Origin: an uncultured Clostridia bacterium
Lineage (GTDB): Bacteria > Bacillota > Clostridia > Oscillospirales > JAAYOS01
Direction: 5' to 3'
Assembly: GCA_947593925.1 (NCBI GenBank)
Contig: CANQDU010000002.1
Location: forward strand, 1 to 64,000
Length of the DNA stretch: 64,000 bases
The translations under genes and the position numbers were made by a program. Position 1 is the first letter of the stretch. Each line of letters starts with the position of its first letter. This document shows, piece after piece, positions 47,317 through 55,645 of this stretch. Below the pieces are notes generated by a model. That model saw nothing but the letters and a program-made list of their open reading frames with translations, had not been told where the DNA came from and did not search any database.

Positions 47317-48195
47317 ATGCTTACGCTTATTCTTGAACACGCGGCGCGGCCGGAGCGCCGGAGGATATTTCGCAGAATGAGAGCGCCCGAGCTCCGATGG
47401 GACGCGGCAGTGCGTTTCGGAGTGCGGGCGCTCGAGCTGTCCGTGCCGGTGTGCGGCGACGCCGCGCGGGACGCAGAAGCGCTCGACTCGGCGGCGGAAA
47501 TGCTTTGCGGGCGCGGCGTCCGCGAGGCGGTGTCCGCCTCGCCGCGCCTCGAGCGGGAAATGGCGGCGCGGGGCGTCATGCCGCCGCGGAGACGGCCTCT
47601 CGAGCAGGCGATGCTGCTTCGGACGGCGCTCGAGGTCGCGCGCCTTCGCGGCGCGGAGAGCGCCGCCGTGGTCGCGCGCCGCCGCTCGCGGGAGCTTGAC
47701 GCGGCGGTGAAGAGCCTTGCCGCGCGTGCGAGAAACGTCGCGGTACTGCTTCCCGTCGGGGCGGAGGACTACGCACGCGAGCTCAGGTGGTCGCTCGGAC
47801 TGTCGGTGCGGACGGACGCGGCGGCGCTCGCGTCGGCGGAGGTGAAGCTGCTCATGGCGGAGCCGTGGACGCCGCTCGGAAGGGGAGCGGCGGTCGGATA
47901 CGTCCCGCACGCGGAAATAGGGCTGGAGGTCGTGCGGAGCCTGAGATACACCTTCCCGCCGGCGGTGAGCGGGAGCGTCTACCCGCCGGAGCGCGTGGCG
48001 TCCGCGCTGCTGAAGGCGGGCGCGATGCGGCCGGAGGAGGTCGGGATAAAAGACGTCCGCCTCGCAAACGCTATTGACAATTTGCCGTTTTCTCATTATA
48101 ATGCAATTTGGAACGCTGAAATCCGGGAAGCGGAAAACTTCTCTGCGGCGGCGGAAGTCCGCCGCCCGAGTAATCGAAAGGCGGGGTCAATATGA
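47317..48195 (+). CDS. Hypothetical protein between ctpA and greA
   Basis: 292 codons open with no recognised domain. The sequence is rich in Arg, Ala and Glu (PELRWDAAVRFGVRALELSVPV, VAVLLPVGAEDYARELRWSL, GAAVGYVPHAEIGLEVV), and hydrophobic and charged segments alternate like a soluble folded protein. It fills an otherwise empty 920-bp gap in the right orientation. No clear ribosome binding site stands before ATG 47317, and the last 40 codons run over a perfect promoter for greA. A real gene is likely, but its start, and possibly its end, are uncertain. Confidence 0.55.
   Translation: MLTLILEHAARPERRRIFRRMRAPELRWDAAVRFGVRALELSVPVCGDAARDAEALDSAAEMLCGRGVREAVSASPRLEREMAARGVMPPRRRPLEQAMLLRTALEVARLRGAESAAVVARRRSRELDAAVKSLAARARNVAVLLPVGAEDYARELRWSLGLSVRTDAAALASAEVKLLMAEPWTPLGRGAAVGYVPHAEIGLEVVRSLRYTFPPAVSGSVYPPERVASALLKAGAMRPEEVGIKDVRLANAIDNLPFSHYNAIWNAEIREAENFSAAAEVRRPSNRKAGSI
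48074..48102 (+). promoter_or_regulatory. Perfect consensus promoter of greA-lysS
   Basis: TTGACA (48074-48079), 17 bp, TATAAT (48097-48102), 90 bp ahead of greA and inside the 3' end of the preceding open frame. Confidence 0.75.
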
Positions 48196-48671
48196 ATCAG
48201 CAGAGCCAGAAAATCCACAAGCTTACAAGCGACAGGTACCACGAGTACGAAGAAGAGTTGAAGTATCTCAAGACGGTGCGCGAGAAGGAAGTCGCGGACG
48301 CGATAGCGACCGCGCGCGCCTTCGGCGACCTCAGCGAGAACAGCGAATATGACGAGGCGAAGAACGAGCAGGGCAAGCTGTACAGCCGCATAGCGGAGAT
48401 AGAGGACATCCTTGCCCACGCCGTCTTTATCGACGAGGACGGCGGCAGCGAGCGCGTGGACGTCGGCTGCGAGGTAGTCATCACGATAAACGGGCGCGAG
48501 TTCACCTACCGCATCGTCGGCTCGAATGACGCGGACCCCAGACAGGGCAAGATCTCCGACGAGAGCCCGCTCGGCCACGCGCTGATAGGCGCCGCCGCGG
48601 GCGACGAGATAAGCTATGAGACTCCGAGCGGGAAGCTTGCAACGGCAGAGATAGTGAGCATCACCCGCTGA
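48192..48671 (+). CDS. greA: Transcription elongation factor GreA
   Basis: 159 residues. Rescues stalled RNA polymerase by stimulating transcript cleavage. An N-terminal coiled coil carries the acidic tip (DLSENSEYDEAKNEQG). The C-terminal FKBP-like domain contains YRIVGSNDADPRQGKISDESPLGHALIG, the family signature. GGCGGGGTC precedes ATG 48192. lysS follows after 19 bp on the same transcript, a pairing common in Firmicutes. Confidence 0.96.
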   Translation: MNQQSQKIHKLTSDRYHEYEEELKYLKTVREKEVADAIATARAFGDLSENSEYDEAKNEQGKLYSRIAEIEDILAHAVFIDEDGGSERVDVGCEVVITINGREFTYRIVGSNDADPRQGKISDESPLGHALIGAAAGDEISYETPSGKLATAEIVSITR

Positions 48672-48690
48672 AAACGAAAGGATAAAGAGT

Positions 48691-50157
48691 ATGGACAGGA
48701 ATACGGCGATAAGCGAGCAGCAGCAGATACGCATGGACAAGCTCTCCGCTCTTGTGGAGGAGGGCTGCGACCCGTTTGCGATAAAGACCTACGACCAGAA
48801 CGCGCACTCCGTCGAGATAAAGGAGAACTTCGAGAAGCTCGAGGGCACGACCGTCCGCATAGCGGGGCGCATCATGAGCAAGCGCGGAATGGGTAAGGCC
48901 GCGTTCTGCCACCTCTCCGACCGCTACGGCGACATTCAGATATACGTACGTCAGGACATGGTGGGCGAGGAGAACTATGCCCGCTTCAAGAAGACGGATA
49001 TTGCCGACATCGTGGGCGTCGAGGGCGAGGTGTTCCGCACGAACGCGGGCGAGATAACCGTCCGCGCGACGAACGTCACGCTGCTTGCGAAGTCGCTCCA
49101 TCCTCTGCCCGAGAAGTTCCACGGGCTGAAGGATCCCGACCTTCGCTACCGTATGCGCTACCTTGACCTCATAATGAACCAAGACGTGCGCGACACGTTC
49201 GTCAAGCGCGCGAAGATAATCGGCATACTCCGCCGCGTCCTCGAGGAGCGCGGGTTCATGGAGGTCGATACGCCCGTCCTTCAGAACAAGCCCACGAACG
49301 CCGCCGCGCGTCCCTTCCATACCCACCACAACGCGCTCGACATCGACATGGTGCTCCGCGTCGAGCAGGAGCTTCACTTGAAGCAGCTCATCATCGGCGG
49401 ATTTGAGAGAGTGTACGAGATGGGCCGCGTCTTCCGCAACGAGGGCATGGACCAGCGCCACAACCCGGAGTACACCGGCTTTGAGATGTATCAGGCCTAC
49501 ACCGACTACCACGGAATGATGGAGCTCTGTGAGACGATGTTCCGCACCGTCGGTGCGGAGCTCTGCCCGGACGGGAAGCTTGTCTATCAGGGCAAGGAGA
49601 TAGACATAGCGAGCCCGTTCAAGCGCATCACCATGATTGACGCCGTGAAGGAATACTCCGGCGTGGACTTCAACACTATCCAGACCGACGAGGAGGCGAA
49701 GCGCGCCGCCGACGAGCATGAGCTCCACTACGAGAAGGAGCACAAGCGCGGCGACATCATCAACCTCTTCTTCGAGGAGTACGTCGAAAAAAACCTCATT
49801 CAGCCGACCTTCGTGTGCGACTACCCGGTAGAGATAAGCCCGCTCGCGAAGCGGACGAGCTATGACCCGAGGCTCGTCGAGCGCTTCGAGGTGTTCATAA
49901 ACGGCTGGGAGTTCGGCAACGCCTTCACCGAGCTCAACGACCCGATAGACCAGCGCGGACGCTTCATAGAGCAGGCGAAGAAGAAGGCCGTCGAGGGCGA
50001 GTTCGAGATAGACGAGGACTTCGTCACCGCGATGGAGTACGGCATGCCGCCGACGGGCGGCATGGGCATTGGCCTCGACCGCTTCGTGATGCTCTTTACC
50101 GACAGCGCGTCGATAAGGGACGTACTGTGCTTCCCCACGATGAAGCCGCTCGAGTGA
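48691..50157 (+). CDS. lysS: Lysyl-tRNA synthetase, class II
   Basis: 488 residues. Charges tRNA-Lys. An N-terminal OB-fold anticodon domain (GTTVRIAGRIMSKRGMGKAAF) is followed by the class II core: motif 1 near RGFMEVDTPVL, motif 2 FERVYEMGRVFRNEGMDQRHNPEYT, motif 3 GGMGIGLDRFVMLFT. THHNALDIDM and the lysine-specific FEVFINGWEFGNAFTELNDP are present. Length is normal. AAAGGAT precedes ATG 48691. It is the last intact gene of the greA transcript. Confidence 0.96.
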   Translation: MDRNTAISEQQQIRMDKLSALVEEGCDPFAIKTYDQNAHSVEIKENFEKLEGTTVRIAGRIMSKRGMGKAAFCHLSDRYGDIQIYVRQDMVGEENYARFKKTDIADIVGVEGEVFRTNAGEITVRATNVTLLAKSLHPLPEKFHGLKDPDLRYRMRYLDLIMNQDVRDTFVKRAKIIGILRRVLEERGFMEVDTPVLQNKPTNAAARPFHTHHNALDIDMVLRVEQELHLKQLIIGGFERVYEMGRVFRNEGMDQRHNPEYTGFEMYQAYTDYHGMMELCETMFRTVGAELCPDGKLVYQGKEIDIASPFKRITMIDAVKEYSGVDFNTIQTDEEAKRAADEHELHYEKEHKRGDIINLFFEEYVEKNLIQPTFVCDYPVEISPLAKRTSYDPRLVERFEVFINGWEFGNAFTELNDPIDQRGRFIEQAKKKAVEGEFEIDEDFVTAMEYGMPPTGGMGIGLDRFVMLFTDSASIRDVLCFPTMKPLE

Positions 50158-50425
50158 AGCTGGCGTTTCCAAGGAACAATATACCCTGTGGAAGCTTATG
50201 ATAGATAAAGAGCACCAGAACCGGGGGTACGGCCGGGAGGCGCTGCGGCTGGGCATACGGTCCCTCGCGGACAGGTTCGGCGCAAAGGAGATATACACGG
50301 CGTATGAGTCGTCAAGCTCGGTGGCGAGAGACCTGTATCGCTCCTTTGGCTTCCGTGAAACCGGCGAGGCCGCGGGAAACGACGTTGAAATGAGACCGGC
50401 GCTCGACGGCGCGCGCAAATCATAG
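50158..50425 (+). pseudogene. GNAT acetyltransferase remnant
   Basis: Only the C-terminal half of a GNAT fold remains: TLWKLMIDKEHQNRGYGREALR (the acetyl-CoA-binding motif A) and AYESSSSVARDLYRSFGFRETGE. The frame runs back through EQYTLWKL into the end of lysS without a start or the N-terminal strands. The first ATG inside it (50198) falls in the middle of a beta strand. Truncation by recombination at the lysS end is the simplest reading. Confidence 0.75.
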
Positions 50426-50597
50426 ATTTGCATCAATGTCTGAAGCCGCTCGCGCGGCCGAAAATGAACAATAACGGATATTGCAAAGCTGCAAACGGTG
50501 CTGATTTCCGCGTTTTAAGGCCGCGGGATTTCCGGCGCCGTTTTGTTCGCCTCGCGTTAGTGACATACGCGAAATTTCATGTGGGAGGCCTCGAAAA

Positions 50598-51533
50598 ATG
50601 TATTATAACAATATCCTTGAAGCCGTGGGGAACACTCCGCTCGTAAAGCTCAATCGAATGACCGGGCCGGAGGACGCCAATATATTTGTGAAGTTCGAGG
50701 CCGTGGGCATCGGCGGCTCGGTAAAGACAAGGACCGCGCTCAATATGATAGAGGCGGCGGAGCGGGAGGGAAAGCTGAACCGCGACTCGGTCATCTGCGA
50801 GCCCACGAGCGGCAATCAGGGCATCGGCCTCGCCCTCGTCGGCGCGGTGAAGGGGTACAAGGTGAAGATAGTCATGCCGGACTCCGTCAGCAAGGAGCGC
50901 CGCATGCTGATAAAGCAGTACGGCGCCGAGGTCATCCTTATACATGATGAAGGAGACATCGGCAAGGCTGTCCGAGACTGTATGAAATATGTTGAAGATA
51001 TGGCGGCAAGCGACCCGAAGGTCTATGTGCCGCAGCAATTTGAAAATCCCTATAATCCGGCCGTTCATTTTGAAAAAACCGGCGAGGAGATAATCCGGCA
51101 GATGGAGGGACTGTCCGTCGACGGCTTCTGCTCCGGCTACGGCAGCGGCGGGACGATAACGGGCGTCGGCCGCGCGCTGCGTAAGGTCAATCCAAACGTC
51201 CGTATCGCCGTTCTGGAGGTGCAGAACGCCCCGGCGCTTCTGGGCGGCCCCATCGGCAGCCACTTCCAGCAGGGGATAGGCGACGGCTTTGTACCGAAGA
51301 ACTTTGACACCGGCATCTACGACGAGGTGATGATAGTAAGCGACGACGACGCCATCGAAACGGCGCGACGCCTTGCCCGCGAGGAGGGACTTCTGACGGG
51401 TATCTCCGCCGGTACAAACGTCTGGGGAGCGATGCAAATGGCAAAGAAGCTCGGCCGTGGGAAGAACGTCGTCTGCCTTGCGCCGGACACCGGCGAGCGT
51501 TACTGCTCTACGATACTTTTCGACGAAGAATAG
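50598..51533 (+). CDS. cysK: Cysteine synthase family PLP enzyme
   Basis: 311 residues. Makes cysteine from O-acetylserine and sulfide, or acts as a relative. PLP lysine in GGSVKTRTALNMIE (about Lys45), phosphate-binding PTSGNQGIGLALVG, cofactor loop GYGSGGTITGVG and C-terminal LAPDTGERYCSTILF. Three motifs differ from classical CysK (SVKDR, SGNTG, GTGGT), so the substrate may differ, as in O-phosphoserine or cystathionine-type relatives. GTGGGAGG precedes ATG 50598. 170 bp without a gene separate it from the upstream remnant. No serine acetyltransferase gene is next to it. Confidence 0.88.
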   Translation: MYYNNILEAVGNTPLVKLNRMTGPEDANIFVKFEAVGIGGSVKTRTALNMIEAAEREGKLNRDSVICEPTSGNQGIGLALVGAVKGYKVKIVMPDSVSKERRMLIKQYGAEVILIHDEGDIGKAVRDCMKYVEDMAASDPKVYVPQQFENPYNPAVHFEKTGEEIIRQMEGLSVDGFCSGYGSGGTITGVGRALRKVNPNVRIAVLEVQNAPALLGGPIGSHFQQGIGDGFVPKNFDTGIYDEVMIVSDDDAIETARRLAREEGLLTGISAGTNVWGAMQMAKKLGRGKNVVCLAPDTGERYCSTILFDEE

Positions 51534-51580
51534 AGTGAACATAAAGAGAATTTCGGGATTTTGTGAAAGGATGTGTTCCG

Positions 51581-51973
51581 ATGGAGCAAATTTGGAAAGA
51601 GATGTTTGAAGCTGCAAAGGCGGTACAAAACGGCAGGAAAATATCAGACTTCGTGGAAGCGGGAGGGGTCGCGGCGGCGGTACTGTCCTCCTCGGGGAGG
51701 ATATACACCGGCGTCTGCGTGGACACCTGCTGCACGCTGGGGATATGCGCCGAGAGAAACGCCATCTTCAACATGATAACAAACGGCGAGCAGGAGATAG
51801 AGAAGGTGCTCGCGATAATGTCGGACGGTAAGGCCGGCCCTCCGTGCGGCGCGTGCCGTGAGCTGATGGTCCAGCTCATGCCGGAAAGCTATCGGGATAT
51901 CGAAGTGATGCTGGACTACGAGACGGGGGAGGTAGCCACTCTCGGTGAGCTTACCCCGAGGTGGTGGATATAA
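51581..51973 (+). CDS. cdd: Cytidine deaminase-like protein
   Basis: 130 residues. A zinc deaminase of the small tetrameric class: CAERNAIF supplies the Cys ligand and catalytic Glu, PCGACRE the other two Cys ligands. TGVCVDTCCTLGICAERN resembles cytidine and blasticidin-S deaminases. ATG 51581 is preferred because AAAGGA lies nine bases ahead; an in-frame GTG at 51563 precedes that site. Two nucleotides separate it from the following acetyltransferase. It may salvage pyrimidines or detoxify a nucleoside. Confidence 0.85.
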   Translation: MEQIWKEMFEAAKAVQNGRKISDFVEAGGVAAAVLSSSGRIYTGVCVDTCCTLGICAERNAIFNMITNGEQEIEKVLAIMSDGKAGPPCGACRELMVQLMPESYRDIEVMLDYETGEVATLGELTPRWWI

Positions 51974-51974
51974 A

Positions 51975-52460
51975 ATGACGGATTTTCAGCTTGAAGAATT
52001 GACTCACGACAACCTCCCGCAGGTGAGGACGCTTGACAGGGGCGATATTCCCGAAGCGTATGTCGGTTCCGTCGATGAGATAATGGAGATCACCGACTAC
52101 GGCGTGGAGCATCACTGCATCGGTCACGCCTTTGCCGTGAAAGCGGACGGGAAATACATTGGCCTGCTGCTCCTTGGCGAGGCGCTTGAGTGGGATACCG
52201 ACCCGCCCGAGATGCGGGAGACGCCGTTTTACCGCTTAATGGGTTTTGTAATAGACAGAAATTATCGAAATACGGGGATAGGCGGCAAGGTGCTCGAAAA
52301 GGCAATAGAAATAGTGTACCGGGATTTCGGCATAAGACCGATAGCTCTGGGCTGCCATAAGGACAATCGTTCCGCCGAGCGGTTTTATCTCAGGCACGGC
52401 TTCCGCAAAACGGAGTACCGCGAGGGAGAGGATTTCTACTTTATCCGATACCCGCAGTGA
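51975..52460 (+). CDS. GNAT family N-acetyltransferase
   Basis: 161 residues. The acetyl-CoA-binding core is complete: LMGFVIDRNYRNTGIGGKVLEKAIE, then CHKDNRSAERFYLRHGFRKTEY. The N-terminal part carries GHAFAVKADGKYIGLLLLGEA. ATG 51975 follows GAGGTGG and starts one base after the deaminase stop codon, so the two are translated together. The substrate is unknown; pairing with a deaminase hints at a detoxification cassette, but that is inference. Confidence 0.88.
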   Translation: MTDFQLEELTHDNLPQVRTLDRGDIPEAYVGSVDEIMEITDYGVEHHCIGHAFAVKADGKYIGLLLLGEALEWDTDPPEMRETPFYRLMGFVIDRNYRNTGIGGKVLEKAIEIVYRDFGIRPIALGCHKDNRSAERFYLRHGFRKTEYREGEDFYFIRYPQ

Positions 52461-52530
52461 TAAATGCCGGTCTGCCCGGCAGAAAGCGCCAAACGGTGAA
52501 GCAACAGAGGCGTAAATGCAATTGCGCAAA

Positions 52531-52566
52531 CTCCCCTGAGAAAACCGCTTTCTCGGGGGATTTTTG
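52531..52566 (+). terminator. Terminator after acetyltransferase
   Basis: CCCCTGAGAAA, ACCG loop, TTTCTCGGGGG then ATTTTT. Confidence 0.82.
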
Positions 52567-52701
52567 CGCTTCGGCGGCCGCTCGCAGGCTTTGCCGCCGG
52601 GGTGATGACCGAGCATGACGCGGAGGGGACTCTTGCGTGAAAATGCCGCGGGCGATCTGCGGGATTTGGTTTTATTCAATGACTTGGCGCGGGAAAGGTA
52701 C

Positions 52702-52730
52702 TTGCAAAAGCAAAAAAACTGCTGTATAAT
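52702..52730 (+). promoter_or_regulatory. Promoter upstream of membrane protein and Ktr genes
   Basis: TTGCAA (52702-52707), 17 bp, TATAAT (52725-52730), 99 bp ahead of the gene at 52829. The rest of 52461-52828 holds only the terminator. Confidence 0.55.
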
Positions 52731-52828
52731 AAGAGCCGTATATTTGAAAGGCGCTTCCGCCGCAGGAAATTTCCGGTGGCGGGAGCCGCCGAACTGCCTG
52801 CGGACGCGGGCGCGAAGGGAGCGGCAGC

Positions 52829-53509
52829 ATGGCAAAGAAGAACAGCGAGCGCGAGCGTCTGCTCGCGGATATGCGGGAGGCGGGCAATCAGCCCACCGGC
52901 TTCAAGGGCTGGTTCAAAAACGTATTCGTCTACCACTACCTGAAGTTTGTGCTGATAGGCATAGCGGCGCTCATCATCGTCGGCATCTTCATTCACGACA
53001 TGACAAAGGACACCTCTCCCGACTTCACGCTCACCGCCGTCTCTCTGAACTTTGCAAACGAGGCGGGCAAGGAGGCCGTGCAGAGCAAGCTCACGTCGGA
53101 GCTCGGCGACCTGAACGGCAACGGCGAGACGAGAGTGGACATTCAGGACTACGCCGTCATGAGCGCGGAGGGCACGAGCGACCTCGCGTACATGGTACAG
53201 ACGCTCCAGACGAGCTTCGTCGCCGACCCGTCCTCGGTGCTCTACGTCATCCACGAGGACATGAAAAACTACTTTGACCCGGACGCTAGCTACTTCCCGG
53301 TCTCCGACTTCGGCATTGAGTCGGACGAGACCTACTTTGTCTCGGCGGCGGGGTGCGAGGCGATAGAGCAGATGTTCCCGGAGGAGGGAGCGTCGAAGTA
53401 TTACTTCGCCTTCAAAGCCTGCCAGGAGTCAAAGCGGAACGAGCCGGAGTACGCCGCCTACTATGACGCTGCCGTGGCGGCGTACAACGTCCTCACGTCC
53501 GGCAGCTGA
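52829..53509 (+). CDS. Single-pass membrane protein of unknown function
   Basis: 226 residues. A charged cytoplasmic N-terminus (MAKKNSERERLLADMREAG), a membrane segment at about 40-57 (FVLIGIAALIIVGIFIHDM), and an extracellular domain beginning PDFTLTAVSLNFANEAGKEAVQSKL that resembles a periplasmic-binding-like fold in its alternation of strands and helices but has no certain family. GAGCGGCAGC before ATG 52829 is a weak binding site. It lies just upstream of the Ktr genes. Function unknown. Confidence 0.75.
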   Translation: MAKKNSERERLLADMREAGNQPTGFKGWFKNVFVYHYLKFVLIGIAALIIVGIFIHDMTKDTSPDFTLTAVSLNFANEAGKEAVQSKLTSELGDLNGNGETRVDIQDYAVMSAEGTSDLAYMVQTLQTSFVADPSSVLYVIHEDMKNYFDPDASYFPVSDFGIESDETYFVSAAGCEAIEQMFPEEGASKYYFAFKACQESKRNEPEYAAYYDAAVAAYNVLTSGS

Positions 53510-53519
53510 CACGACCGCG

Positions 53520-53547
53520 CCGCGCCGGATAGTCCGGCGCGGACTTT
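53520..53547 (+). terminator. Strong hairpin, weak terminator
   Basis: CCGCGCCGGA, TAG loop, TCCGGCGCGG, a perfect 10-bp stem, followed only by ACTTTC. It may attenuate rather than end transcription. Confidence 0.5.
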
Positions 53548-53577
53548 CGGTATTTTCGGGAAGGAGTTGAGCGCGCC

Positions 53578-54933
53578 TTGCATAAGTTCCTCCGCAGGCT
53601 CCTGTCGGTCTCGCCGACAAGGATAGTCGCGCTCGGCTTTCTCGCGATAATACTCATCGGGACGGCTCTGCTCGCGCTCCCGTTCGCGACGCGCGCGGAG
53701 GGCTCCTGCGGCTTTGTACCCGCGCTCTTTACTGCCACGAGCGCGACATGCGTCACCGGCCTCGTCGTCGCGGACACGTGGACGATGTGGACGGCGTTCG
53801 GGCAGGTGGTGATAATCCTGCTCATACAGACGGGCGGGCTGGGTTTTATGACGGTGTTCGCGGTGTTCAGCTTCCTCCTGCACCGCAGGATAGGGCTGAA
53901 GGAACGCCTCGTCATGGTGCAGAGCTTCAACTTAAACGACATCAGCGGTGTCGTGCGGCTCGTGCGCCACGTCCTCTTCGGAACGCTTGCGATAGAGGGC
54001 GCGGGCGCGGTGGTGCTGACAATCTGCTTTGCGCGCCGCTTCGGCTTCTGGGGCGGACTTGCGAGGGGAATTTTCCACTCGATATCCGCGTTCTGCAACG
54101 CGGGCTTTGACCTCATGGGCAGCGCTAGCCCCGGCTCCTCGCTTGCGCTCTACGCCGCGGACCCCGTGGTGAACATCGTCATAATACTTCTTATCGTGCT
54201 CGGCGGACTGGGCTTTTTCGTGTGGGAGGATCTCGCGTCCGCGCGGTCGTGGAAGCGCCTCGGCGTCCACTCGCGGATAGTCCTCACGATGACCGCCGCG
54301 CTCCTCCTCGGAGGCTGGGCGCTCTACGCCGCCTTCGAGTGGACGAACCCCGCGACCCTAGGCGGCATGAGCACCGGCGGAAAGCTCCTCGCGTCGCTTT
54401 TCCAGTCCGCCACGACGAGGACGGCGGGATTTGCGACGGTCCCGCAGGAGAACCTCACCGGCGCGGGAAAGCTTGTCACGCTGATACTTATGTTCATCGG
54501 CGGAAGCCCCGGCTCCACCGCCGGCGGCGTCAAGACGGTGACGATAGCGGTCACGCTCGTGAGCCTCCACGGAGTGCTTCGCGGGAAGGAGGACGTGAAC
54601 CTGTTCGGCCGCAGGATAAGCGCGGCGCAGGTGCGCGACTGCACGGCGCTCGTGAGTATGGTGGCGCTTCTAGACGTGCTCGGGACGCTGCTCCTCATCG
54701 CCTTCGACGGAGCGCCGGTCTCGGCGGCGGCGTTCGAGGTCGTGAGCGCGCTCGGGACGGTCGGCCTCTCCATGTCGCTTACGCCGACGCTCGGGACGGC
54801 GTCGCTCCTGCTGCTCACGGCGCTTATGTACGTCGGCAGAGTGGGCATAATGACCATCGGACTTGCGACGATGATCACCTCGCGCCGGAGCGGGAAGCTC
54901 CGCTACACGGAACAGCGTATAATGATAGGATAG
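53578..54933 (+). CDS. ktrB: Potassium uptake channel KtrB/TrkH
   Basis: 451 residues, with about 8-10 membrane segments arranged as four membrane-pore-membrane units. Filter-like sequences carry the needed glycines: TSATCVTGLVV, HSISAFCNAGFDL, TTRTAGFATV and VSALGTVGLSM. KFIGGSPGSTAGGVKT-like FIGGSPGSTAGGVKTVT is the third-unit gating signature. It starts at TTG 53578, with GGAAGGAG 12 bases ahead. The RCK regulatory subunit is encoded 58 bp downstream. Together they take up potassium, probably driven by sodium. Confidence 0.94.
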   Translation: MHKFLRRLLSVSPTRIVALGFLAIILIGTALLALPFATRAEGSCGFVPALFTATSATCVTGLVVADTWTMWTAFGQVVIILLIQTGGLGFMTVFAVFSFLLHRRIGLKERLVMVQSFNLNDISGVVRLVRHVLFGTLAIEGAGAVVLTICFARRFGFWGGLARGIFHSISAFCNAGFDLMGSASPGSSLALYAADPVVNIVIILLIVLGGLGFFVWEDLASARSWKRLGVHSRIVLTMTAALLLGGWALYAAFEWTNPATLGGMSTGGKLLASLFQSATTRTAGFATVPQENLTGAGKLVTLILMFIGGSPGSTAGGVKTVTIAVTLVSLHGVLRGKEDVNLFGRRISAAQVRDCTALVSMVALLDVLGTLLLIAFDGAPVSAAAFEVVSALGTVGLSMSLTPTLGTASLLLLTALMYVGRVGIMTIGLATMITSRRSGKLRYTEQRIMIG

Positions 54934-54991
54934 ACTGCTTTGCCGGACGAAGCGTCCGGCGGTTCGGATTTGATTTGAGGGAGGCGGTACG

Positions 54992-55645
54992 GTGAAGTCT
55001 TACGTCGTTATCGGGCTCGGGCGCTTCGGAAGCGCCGTCGCGCAGGAGCTCATGCGGATAGGGAGCGAGGTGCTCGCCATTGACAGCGACGAGGAGCGGG
55101 TGAACGGAGTAGCGCCGTTTGTCACCCATGCGCTGATAGGAGACGCGACGGACGAGGCGGTGCTCCGTTCGATAGGCGTGCAGGACTTCGACTGCGTCAT
55201 CGTCGCCATAGGCGAAAACCTCGAGCACAGCGTACTCATAACGCTCGCCCTGAAGGACCTCGGGGCAAGGAAGATAGTCTGCAAGGCGCGGGACGACACA
55301 TACAAGCGCGTGCTTGAGAAGGTCGGCGCGGACCGCGTCGTCGTCCCGGAGAGGGACATGGGACGCCGCCTCGCGCAGACGCTGAACAATTCCAACGTAC
55401 TCGACTACATCGAGCTCTCGAACACCTTCGGACTCGTGGAGATGACCGCCCCGCGCGTGTGGGTGGGGCAAAGCCTGCTTGAATCGCACATCCGCGAGAG
55501 GTTCGGCATAACCGTCCTCGCGGCGCACGACCAGGACGGCTCGAACTTCGTCATTTCGCCGCCCGCCGGCTACGTCGTAAAGGAGAACGACGTGCTTATA
55601 GTCGTCGGACGGAGCGAGGACTTCGAGAAGGTGCAGAAGCTGTGA
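54992..55645 (+). CDS. ktrA: Potassium channel regulatory subunit KtrA/TrkA
   Basis: 217 residues, one RCK unit: an N-terminal Rossmann domain (YVVIGLGRFGSAVAQEL, VLAIDSDEERV, ALIGDATDEAVL) binding ATP/ADP or NAD, and a C-terminal RCK-C domain (about 135-215, ending IVVGRSEDFEKVQKL). Single-unit length is that of KtrA rather than the doubled TrkA. GAGGGAGGCGG precedes GTG 54992. It overlaps the next gene by 4 bp (GTGA). Confidence 0.95.
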   Translation: MKSYVVIGLGRFGSAVAQELMRIGSEVLAIDSDEERVNGVAPFVTHALIGDATDEAVLRSIGVQDFDCVIVAIGENLEHSVLITLALKDLGARKIVCKARDDTYKRVLEKVGADRVVVPERDMGRRLAQTLNNSNVLDYIELSNTFGLVEMTAPRVWVGQSLLESHIRERFGITVLAAHDQDGSNFVISPPAGYVVKENDVLIVVGRSEDFEKVQKL

